Positions 1 through 5,370 of a stretch of DNA of 9,631 nt are shown piece by piece. A model generated the notes under the pieces. That model was not told the DNA's origin and made no database searches. It worked only from the letters and a program-made list of their open reading frames with translations. Origin of the DNA: an uncultured Eubacteriales bacterium (GTDB taxonomy: Bacteria > Bacillota > Clostridia > Oscillospirales > Oscillospiraceae). Numbering within the stretch: the stretch's first letter is position 1; every line of letters starts with the position of its first letter. Made by a program: the position numbers and the translations under genes. The DNA lies in the NCBI GenBank assembly GCA_900553135.1, contig USCO01000082.1:1-9631 (forward strand), given 5' to 3'.

Positions 1-1
1 G

Positions 2-274
2 GCCACCCGCTCGGGCCTCAACGTGGGCCGTGCGGCCATGGGCACCATGACCACCACCCTGCTCTTCGCCTATTCCGGAGGATACGTGGCCCTGCTGATG
101 GTCTTTATGGCCCAGGGCACCCCGGTGACCCACATTCTCAACTACAAGTATGTGGCCGCCGAGCTCATCCACACCGTCATCGGCTCCTTCGGCCTGGTCA
201 CAGTGGCCCCCTTCTCCGCCCTGTGCGCCGGGGCTTTCCTCACCCGGGGCCACCGCCCTCAGCCCCAGGAATGA
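2..274 (+). CDS. YibE/F family membrane protein, C-terminal fragment
   Basis: Partial gene; the 5' end lies outside the window and the frame is open from base 2, giving 90 C-terminal residues. The stretch GRAAMGTMTTTLLFAYSGGY, followed by a hydrophobic segment, a short polar loop (ILNYKYVAAELIHTVIGSFG) and a last hydrophobic helix ending in LCAGAFLTRG, fits the C-terminal part of YibE/F-like multi-pass membrane proteins, which share an MGTM-x-TL-x-AYxGG block and an E(L/I)-x(2-3)-GS-G-L segment. At least two to three membrane helices are visible. The molecular function of the family is not established. A rho-independent terminator starts 9 bases after the stop codon, so this is the last gene of its transcription unit. 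Family assignment rests on pattern recognition only. Confidence 0.72.
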   Translation, partial: ATRSGLNVGRAAMGTMTTTLLFAYSGGYVALLMVFMAQGTPVTHILNYKYVAAELIHTVIGSFGLVTVAPFSALCAGAFLTRGHRPQPQE

Positions 275-282
275 TCCTCTTT

Positions 283-310
283 CCGCCCCGCCTACCGGGG
301 CGGATTTTTC
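283..310 (+). terminator. Rho-independent terminator after the YibE/F gene
   Basis: CCGCCCCG (283-290), 5-base loop CCTAC, then CGGGGCGG (296-303), followed by ATTTTTC and more T. This is a perfect 8-bp GC stem with a T tract, placed 9 bases after the stop codon. It isolates the upstream unit from the NSS transporter gene. Confidence 0.9.
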
Positions 311-312
311 TT

Positions 313-341
313 TTGTCTTTTCCAGTAAAATGTGGTATCAT
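313..341 (+). promoter_or_regulatory. Sigma-A-type promoter of the NSS transporter gene
   Basis: The -35 box is TTGTCT (313-318), the spacer is 17 bases and the -10 box is TATCAT (336-341), with an extended -10 TGn at 333-335. The predicted start of transcription is near 348, giving a leader of about 50 bases before the ATG at 399. The promoter lies directly after the preceding terminator, so the transporter should be transcribed on its own. Confidence 0.65.
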
Positions 342-352
342 TACCAATACCA
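333..352 (+). promoter_or_regulatory. Candidate operator: TGGTA-N4-TACCA plus an extra ATACCA half site
   Basis: TGGTA (333-337), TCAT, TACCA (342-346) is a 5-bp inverted repeat. A further ATACCA (347-352) is also an exact inverse of TGGTAT (333-338). The element covers the -10 box and the predicted transcription start, where a bound repressor would block RNA polymerase. The TGGT/ACCA half sites resemble operators of FadR-type GntR regulators, but no GntR gene lies in the window, so the regulator is unknown. Confidence 0.4.
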
Positions 353-358
353 TCTTGT

Positions 359-375
359 CCGCGGCCCTGCCGCGG
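359..375 (+). promoter_or_regulatory. GC hairpin in the leader of the NSS gene
   Basis: CCGCGG (359-364), loop CCCTG, CCGCGG (370-375) gives a six-pair all-GC stem. It sits between the predicted transcription start (about 348) and the ribosome site AAGGA (382-386). There is no T tract, so it is not a terminator. It could stabilise the mRNA or modulate translation, but the role is inferred from position only. Confidence 0.4.
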
Positions 376-398
376 CGGCTCAAGGACGTGACGAATCA

Positions 399-1727
399 AT
401 GACACATCATTCCAAGCGGGATTTCTGGGGCTCCAAGTGGGGCTTCATTCTGGCCTGCATCGGCTCCGCAGTGGGCATGGGCAACATCTGGCTCTTCCCC
501 GCCCGAGTCTCCGCCTACGGAGGCGCCACCTTCCTGATCCCTTACCTCATCTTTGTGGTCATCATCGGCTCCACCGGCGTCATCGGTGAGATGGCCTTTG
601 GCCGGGCCACCCGTTCCGGTCCCATCGGGGCCTTTGGCGCGGCCACCCAGCGCCGCTTCGGCTCCGACAAGCCGGGCAAGCTGCTGGGCCTGATCCCCGT
701 GCTGGGCTCTCTGGCCCTGGCCATCGGCTACTCGGTGGTCACCGGCTGGATTTTTAAGTACACCGCCCAGGCCATCACCGGCACTCTCTCCTCCCTGGAG
801 GGCGTGGACGCCTTCAACGCCCACTTCAACAACACCGCCCTGGGCAATGTTCCCTGGCAGCTGGTGGGCATGGTGGTCACCATCGCCATCATGGCCTTCG
901 GCGTGGGCCGGGGCATTGAAAAGGCCAACAAGGTGATGACTCCCCTGTTCTTCGTCCTCTTCATCGGCCTTGCCATCTACCTGGTAACTCTGCCCGGCTC
1001 GGCGGCGGGCTACCGCTACATCTTTGTGCTGGAGCCCGAAGGTCTGCTGGACCCCATGGTGTGGGTCTACGCTCTGGGTCAGGCCTTCTTCTCCCTGTCG
1101 GTGGCGGGCAACGGCACCCTGGTCTACGGCTCCTACCTCAGCAAGGACTCCGACATCCCCGCCGACGCCCGCATGGTGGCCCTGTTTGACACCCTGGCCG
1201 CCATTCTGGCCGCCCTGGTCATCATTCCCGCCATGGCTGTGGCGGGCCAGCAGCTGAACAACAGCGGCCCGGGCCTCATGTTCATCTTCCTGCCCAACGT
1301 GCTTCAGGGCATCCCCGGCGGACGGCTGATTCTCATCGTGTTCTTCCTGGCGGTGCTCTTTGCCGCCCTCACCTCCCTCATCAACCTCTTTGAGGCCCCC
1401 ACTGCCACCCTGCAGGAGATGTTCCACCTCAGCCGCCCGGCGGCGGTGGCCATCATCGGCGCGGTAGGCATCCTGGTGGGACTGGCCATTGCCTCCTTCG
1501 TCTCCCCCTGGATGGACGTGTGCTCCATCTACATCTGCCCCATCGGCGCGCTGCTGGCGGCGGTGATGTTCTTCTGGGTGTGCGGCAAGGACTTTGTGCT
1601 CAGCGAGGTGAACCGCTCCCGGAGCAAGCCCCTGGGCGCCTGGTTCTACCCCATGGCCAAGTACCTGTTCTGCGGCGTCACCCTGCTGGTGCTGATCCTG
1701 GGCATCCTCAAGGGCGGCATCGGCTGA
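399..1727 (+). CDS. Sodium-dependent transporter, neurotransmitter:sodium symporter (NSS/LeuT) family
   Basis: A 442-residue inner-membrane protein expected to import an amino acid or related solute with Na+. TM1 carries GSAVGMGNIW (residues 22-31) and FP at 33-34; Asn29 corresponds to the Na+-site Asn27 of LeuT. The cytoplasmic-gate pair Arg7/Trp10 (LeuT Arg5/Trp8) is present, as are TM6 GQAFFSLS (227-234), the TM8 LTSLINLFEA segment carrying the Na2-site Thr-Ser, and Asp373 at the LeuT Asp404 position. I count 11 membrane helices; TM12 of LeuT is missing, as in many bacterial members such as Tyt1 of Fusobacterium. Oddity: the extracellular-gate Arg30 of LeuT is Leu32 here, while Arg36 sits at the LeuT Gln34 position. 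ATG 399 was chosen because it follows AAGGA (382-386) and places the conserved R-x2-W next to the N-terminus; the in-frame ATG at 330 lies within the promoter. Substrate not predictable; an aromatic or other neutral amino acid is plausible. Confidence 0.93.
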   Translation: MTHHSKRDFWGSKWGFILACIGSAVGMGNIWLFPARVSAYGGATFLIPYLIFVVIIGSTGVIGEMAFGRATRSGPIGAFGAATQRRFGSDKPGKLLGLIPVLGSLALAIGYSVVTGWIFKYTAQAITGTLSSLEGVDAFNAHFNNTALGNVPWQLVGMVVTIAIMAFGVGRGIEKANKVMTPLFFVLFIGLAIYLVTLPGSAAGYRYIFVLEPEGLLDPMVWVYALGQAFFSLSVAGNGTLVYGSYLSKDSDIPADARMVALFDTLAAILAALVIIPAMAVAGQQLNNSGPGLMFIFLPNVLQGIPGGRLILIVFFLAVLFAALTSLINLFEAPTATLQEMFHLSRPAAVAIIGAVGILVGLAIASFVSPWMDVCSIYICPIGALLAAVMFFWVCGKDFVLSEVNRSRSKPLGAWFYPMAKYLFCGVTLLVLILGILKGGIG

Positions 1728-1745
1728 TCCTCGTTTTCAAGCAAA

Positions 1746-1789
1746 CAAAAAAAGCCCTGCGGAGATTTTCTCTCCAGGGCTTTTTTTCA
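1746..1789. terminator. Bidirectional terminator between NSS gene and PTS operon
   Basis: A-run, GCCCTG (1754-1759), inner GAGA (1762-1765) pairing with TCTC (1771-1774), CAGGGC (1775-1780), then seven T. The A-run on one side and T-run on the other let the hairpin act in both directions. It lies about 20 bases after the plus-strand stop and overlaps the stop codon of the minus-strand HPr frame at 1787-1789, so it closes both converging units. Confidence 0.88.
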
Positions 1790-2061
1790 TTGTTCCGGCC
1801 ACTCCCCCAGGCCCGAGGTGATGGCCTCCAGCGCCGCTTCCAGGGCTTCCCGCTCCCCCTCGCCGGAGCAGCGGATCTCCACCTGAGCGCTCTGCCGCAC
1901 CCCGGCGGTCATCAGCCCCAGGATGCTCTTTCCGTTAAACAGCCGCTCCCCACCCGCAGCGTTACCTCGCAGGGGAACTTGGACACCGACCGGACAAAAA
2001 CCTGGGCCGGGCGCATGTGAAGTCCGCTGCGGTTGCGGACGGTCGCCAATGCAGAAACCAT
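1787..2061 (-). pseudogene. HPr family phosphocarrier protein, disrupted by a -1 base frameshift
   Basis: HPr carries phosphate from enzyme I to sugar-specific EIIA domains. From ATG 2061 (ribosome site AAAGGAAG, 2069-2076) the frame reads a normal HPr start, with the active-site block SGLHMRPA placing the phospho-accepting histidine exactly at residue 15. At the four-G run (plus-strand C 1948-1951) the frame breaks; continuing as is gives a 49-residue product stopping at 1912-1914. Adding one G restores ERLFNGKSILGLMTAGVRQ and a 91-residue protein ending at 1787, with the regulatory Ser exactly at position 46 (GKSILGLM). Both landmark positions fit canonical HPr, so the original gene was intact. 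The gene lies 16 bases after the EIIABC gene in the same operon, with no enzyme I nearby, so it may be a dedicated HPr rather than the general ptsH. The break may be a real mutation or a homopolymer sequencing error. Confidence 0.88.
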
Positions 2062-2077
2062 ACCGAAACTTCCTTTC

Positions 2078-4030
2078 TCACCGGGATTCGCAGGGGCGTG
2101 GCACATCCTCTGTGATCCCTCTCCTCCAGGGCCACTTCTTCTGCTTTTTCAGCAGGGCCAGCAGCACCATTCCAACCAGGGAGCCCACCCCCAGGGACAG
2201 GGCGTACCAAGCAGGATTCCGCATGACCGGGAACAGGAAGATCCCGCCGTGGGGCGCCGGCAGGGCGCACCCAAACCACATGGACAGTCCGCCCGCCACC
2301 GCCGAGCCCAAAATACAGGCCGGCAGCACCCGCAGGGGATCGCCCGCGGCGTAGGGGACTGCGCCCTCGGTGATAAAGCACAGGCCCAGGATGTAGTTCA
2401 CACCTCCGGCACGGCACTCCTCATCGGTAAAGCGATTTTTGAAAAAGGTGGTGGCCAACGCGATGGCCAGGGGCGGGACCATCCCGCCCACCATCACCGC
2501 TGCCATCACGTCGGACTCCTCCCCCACCGTCAGGGCGGCCAGGGTGGACGTTCCGAAGAGATAGGCGGCCTTGTTGCAGGGGCCGCCCATATCCACCGCC
2601 ATCATGGCGGCCAGCATGGCCCCCAGAGCCACCCGGCTCATGGCGCCAAGACTTCTCAGACTGGAGTAAAGGGCGGTATTCACTGCCGCCACAACGGGGT
2701 TGACCAGACACATGAACAGCCCCACCATCAGCAGCCCCGCCACCGGGTAGAGCAAAATGGGTTTGACTCCCTGCAGCGTCTTGGGAATGCAGCGGTCCAG
2801 CAGCTTCCTCAGTCCCAGCATCAGATAGCCGCCGGCAAATCCGGCCACAATGGCCCCCAGGAAACCCGCAGGAGCTTCCGTCCCCGCCGGAGAGGTCAGG
2901 GACGCGCCGGAGGCCGCCAGAGCGCCTCCCACAAAGCCCACCATCAGGCCCGGGCTGTCCGCAATAGCCACGGCGATAAACCCGGCCATAATAGGCAGCA
3001 TAAATCCAAACGCGGCGTTTCCGATGGTGCGCAGCCAGGCGGACACCGGGGTATTGGAGCCAAAGTCGGTATATCCCAGGGTGGGGTCATCCAGCAGGAA
3101 GGCCAGGGCGATGAGAATACCGCCGCCGATGACAAAGGGCAGCATGTGGCTTACGCCGTTCATGAGCTGGCGGTAGACCTTGCGCCCCGCCTGTTCGATG
3201 CCCTCGTGCATGGGGAGCACGTCCTCCCCGTTGCAGATGGGAGCCTGTCCCCCCACGGCCCGGCGCAGCAGCTCCTGGGCCTCGTGGATACCCTCTGAGG
3301 CGGACACACGCACCATGGGCACACCGACAAAGCGGCTGAGATCCACGTCCCGGTCCGCCGCCACCACCACACCGGCACAGCCGGCAATCTCCTCCCGGGT
3401 GAGCTTGTTCTGGGTTCCCCCTGCCCCCTGGGTCTCCACTTTTACGGCGATGCCCAGCTGCTTCCCCGCCAGCTCCAACGCCCGGGCGGCCAGGTAGGTG
3501 TGCGCGATCCCTGTGGGGCAGGCGGTCACCGCCAAAACCAGGGGCCGCCGGTCCTCCCGGTGGCTCTCCGGTTCGCTGTCCCCCTCAAATCGGCGGACCA
3601 CATCCAAAAAATCGTCCTCTGTTTTGGCCTGGCGCAGCTGGGCAAGAAACTCGGGGTGGAGCAGCAGACTGCTGAGCTTGGCCAAAATCTCAATATGTAA
3701 CTCCTCGTCCTCGGGAGCGGCGATCAAAAAGAAGAGGTCGGAGGGCTTCCCGTCCAGGGCGCCCAGATCCATGCCGTGCTCCAGGGTCACCACGGCCAGT
3801 CTGGGCGACTCCACTGCGGAGGATTTTGCGTGCGGGACGGCGACCCCCGCTTCAATGGCAGTCCCGCCCAGGGTCTGCCGGGCCATCACATCCTCCAGCA
3901 AGGCCGCTTGATCGCGTACGCCGCCTCCGCGGCAGGCCAACTCCACCAGACATTCCAACACTTCTTGTTCTTGCCGGAACGGAGCGCGCAGGCAAATTCG
4001 CCCACGTCCCAGCAGACCTGCTATATCCAT
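2078..4030 (-). CDS. fruA: PTS fructose-type transporter, EIIABC fusion
   Basis: A 650-residue membrane protein that imports and phosphorylates a sugar, most likely fructose to fructose-1-phosphate. Domains in order: EIIA (about 1-150) with the phospho-histidine His67 in GVAVPHAKS; EIIB (about 162-260) with the phospho-cysteine Cys171 in AVTACPTGIAHTYLAARALE; EIIC (about 285-630), multi-helix, with MGGPCNKAAY (481-490), ITEGAVPYA (553-561) and PHGGIF (593-598), all typical of the fructose subfamily. All phosphorylation residues are present and the length is normal for an A-B-C fusion. ATG 4030 has an AAAGGGGG site (4035-4042) with 4-base spacing and preserves the full EIIA N-terminus. It is first in an operon with HPr 16 bases downstream, and divergent from alaX. 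No 1-phosphofructokinase (fruK) or DeoR-type regulator is adjacent, so the exact sugar is an inference. The short charged C-terminal tail after residue 628 is unremarkable. Confidence 0.95.
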   Translation of the reverse strand: MDIAGLLGRGRICLRAPFRQEQEVLECLVELACRGGGVRDQAALLEDVMARQTLGGTAIEAGVAVPHAKSSAVESPRLAVVTLEHGMDLGALDGKPSDLFFLIAAPEDEELHIEILAKLSSLLLHPEFLAQLRQAKTEDDFLDVVRRFEGDSEPESHREDRRPLVLAVTACPTGIAHTYLAARALELAGKQLGIAVKVETQGAGGTQNKLTREEIAGCAGVVVAADRDVDLSRFVGVPMVRVSASEGIHEAQELLRRAVGGQAPICNGEDVLPMHEGIEQAGRKVYRQLMNGVSHMLPFVIGGGILIALAFLLDDPTLGYTDFGSNTPVSAWLRTIGNAAFGFMLPIMAGFIAVAIADSPGLMVGFVGGALAASGASLTSPAGTEAPAGFLGAIVAGFAGGYLMLGLRKLLDRCIPKTLQGVKPILLYPVAGLLMVGLFMCLVNPVVAAVNTALYSSLRSLGAMSRVALGAMLAAMMAVDMGGPCNKAAYLFGTSTLAALTVGEESDVMAAVMVGGMVPPLAIALATTFFKNRFTDEECRAGGVNYILGLCFITEGAVPYAAGDPLRVLPACILGSAVAGGLSMWFGCALPAPHGGIFLFPVMRNPAWYALSLGVGSLVGMVLLALLKKQKKWPWRRGITEDVPRPCESR

Positions 4031-4051
4031 AGGTCCCCCTTTCCGGCAATT

Positions 4052-4066
4052 CCAGGCAGAGCCTGG
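4052..4066. promoter_or_regulatory. Perfect palindrome in the PTS operon leader
   Basis: CCAGGC-AGA-GCCTGG is a perfect 6-bp inverted repeat with a 3-base centre. On the minus strand it spans roughly +7 to +22 of the predicted transcript. It may be a repressor operator (roadblock position) or form a small hairpin upstream of the ribosome site. No adjacent regulator gene supports either reading. Confidence 0.45.
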
Positions 4067-4079
4067 TTCCTATGCCCCT

Positions 4080-4108
4080 ACTATACCACGTTCTACCAGC
4101 AGGGACAA
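4080..4108 (-). promoter_or_regulatory. Sigma-A promoter of the PTS EIIABC-HPr operon
   Basis: Read on the minus strand: -35 TTGTCC (4108-4103), 17-base spacer, -10 TATAGT (4085-4080), preceded by an extended -10 TGG. Transcription should start near 4073, about 43 bases upstream of the ATG at 4030. Both the boxes and the spacing are close to consensus. Confidence 0.8.
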
Positions 4109-4136
4109 TCTTTTTTCCTGGTTTTTCCGGCCTGCG

Positions 4137-4165
4137 TTTCTTTTTTCTCCTGAATGTGCTATGAT
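4137..4165 (+). promoter_or_regulatory. Probable promoter of the alaX operon
   Basis: The -10 box is TATGAT (4160-4165) with extended -10 TGC (4157-4159). The -35 region at 4137-4142 (TTTCTT, 17-base spacer) is weak, so the promoter depends on the extended -10. The start of transcription would be near 4172, about 35 bases before the alaX ATG. It is divergent from the PTS promoter, with the -35 regions about 30 bases apart. Confidence 0.55.
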
Positions 4166-4206
4166 GTCCTGGATGAAACATCAAAACTGGAAGCGAGGTC
4201 CCCACC

Positions 4207-5352
4207 ATGGAGAAACGATATGAACGCGAACCCTACCTCAGCCGCTTTACCGCCCAAGTGGAATCCTGTGTCCAGGGCAAAAAGGGCTGGGATGTGATTT
4301 TGAACGAAACCGCCTTTTACCCCGAGGGAGGCGGTCAGCCCTGGGACACCGGCACCCTGGGCGGCGTACCCGTGCTGGAGGTTCACAGCCGGGATGGCCG
4401 TGTAGTCCACACCTGTCAGGCCCCTCTGACCCCGGGAACCGAGGTAGAGGGCGTCATCGACTGGGAACGCCGCTTTGATCTCATGCAGCACCACTCGGGA
4501 GAGCACATCGTCTCCGGCCTGGCCCACGCCATGTTTGGCTGCGACAATGTGGGCTTTCACATGGGCAGCGATGTCATCACCATCGACCTCAATGTGGAGC
4601 TGGACGCCCAGCAGCTTCAGCAGCTGGAGCAGGCGGCCAACCGGTACATCTGGGAGGACCATCCCATCTCCATCACCTACCACACTCCCCAGGAGCTGGA
4701 GACCCTGGAATACCGCAGCAAGAAGGCCCTCACTGGGCAGGTGCGCATCGTCTCCTTCCCCGGGGCGGACACCTGTGCCTGCTGCGGCACCCACGTGTCC
4801 ACCTCCGGCCAGGTGGGACTGGTGAAGCTGCTCACCTGCCAGAAATTCCGCTCCGGCGTGCGCATCGAGCTGGTGTGCGGCGGCCGGGCCATGGCCTACC
4901 TGACCCACATCTTTGAGGAAAATCACCAGGTGTCCACCCTGCTCTCCGTGAAGCCCGTACAGACCAGCGGCGGGGTGCGCCGTCTGCTGGAGGAAAACGC
5001 CGCCCTGAAGTCCCGTCTCATGGACCTGGAGGGCCGGCGGTTTGCCCAGCTGGCTCAGGAGCACGCCGGGCAGGAGAACGTGGTCCTCTTTGAGGAGGGT
5101 CTCTCCCCCGACGGCCTGCGCCGCCTGTGCGCCGCCCTGTTGGAGGTCTGCTCCGGCCGCTGCGCCTGCTTCTCCGGCAGCGAGGAGGCAGGCTACCAGT
5201 ACGCCATGGGCCAGCCCGCCGGGGACCTGCGTCCCCTGGTGAAGGAGCTCAACCAGGCTCTCTCCGGCCGGGGCGGCGGCAAGCCCGACTTTGTCCAGGG
5301 CTCCCTCCGGGCCCCCAAAGACCAGATTCTGTCCTTCCTGGCCCAGCACTGA
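4207..5352 (+). CDS. alaX: Alanyl-tRNA editing protein AlaX (long form with DHHA1 domain)
   Basis: A 381-residue freestanding relative of the AlaRS editing region; it hydrolyses mischarged Ser- or Gly-tRNA-Ala in the cytoplasm, preventing mistranslation at alanine codons. The N-terminal beta-barrel part has the glycine-rich FYPEGGGQPWDTG (37-49). The metal site is complete: His96 and His100 in HHSGEH (95-100), and Cys192 and His196 in CCGTH (192-196). A coiled-coil stretch follows (about 255-290, LLEENAALKSRLMDLEGRR). The C-terminal DHHA1-like domain (about 295-381) carries GRGGGKPDFVQGSLR, the glycine-rich tRNA-binding loop. This order and length match long-form bacterial AlaX (the type with a C-terminal AlaRS-like domain). 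No aminoacylation domain is present, so it is not a truncated alaS. ATG 4207 has GAGGT (4195-4199) with 7-base spacing. The next gene starts 18 bases downstream and is probably cotranscribed. Confidence 0.95.
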   Translation: MEKRYEREPYLSRFTAQVESCVQGKKGWDVILNETAFYPEGGGQPWDTGTLGGVPVLEVHSRDGRVVHTCQAPLTPGTEVEGVIDWERRFDLMQHHSGEHIVSGLAHAMFGCDNVGFHMGSDVITIDLNVELDAQQLQQLEQAANRYIWEDHPISITYHTPQELETLEYRSKKALTGQVRIVSFPGADTCACCGTHVSTSGQVGLVKLLTCQKFRSGVRIELVCGGRAMAYLTHIFEENHQVSTLLSVKPVQTSGGVRRLLEENAALKSRLMDLEGRRFAQLAQEHAGQENVVLFEEGLSPDGLRRLCAALLEVCSGRCACFSGSEEAGYQYAMGQPAGDLRPLVKELNQALSGRGGGKPDFVQGSLRAPKDQILSFLAQH

Positions 5353-5370
5353 TCTTGGAAAGGAGCTTTT

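Noticed and set aside
330..398. ATG at 330 as an upstream start of the NSS transporter
   Set aside because: It overlaps the promoter -10 region, lacks a ribosome site, and would add a non-homologous N-terminal extension.
396..1427. Long minus-strand open frame (343 codons) opposite the NSS gene
   Set aside because: Rich in His, Gln, Gly and Glu as expected for the complement of a hydrophobic, GC-rich gene; no family resemblance, and the plus strand is clearly the NSS transporter.
1912..2061. Treating the 49-residue HPr frame as a complete small gene, or as programmed frameshifting
   Set aside because: The continuation in the neighbouring frame is perfect HPr with Ser46 at the right place, so the short frame is a break. 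There is no classical slippery heptamer with a clear downstream stimulator, so recoding is the less likely explanation.
2033..3298. 421-codon plus-strand open frame opposite the PTS gene
   Set aside because: Gln/His/Gly-rich shadow of the EIIC-coding region, which is unambiguous on the other strand.
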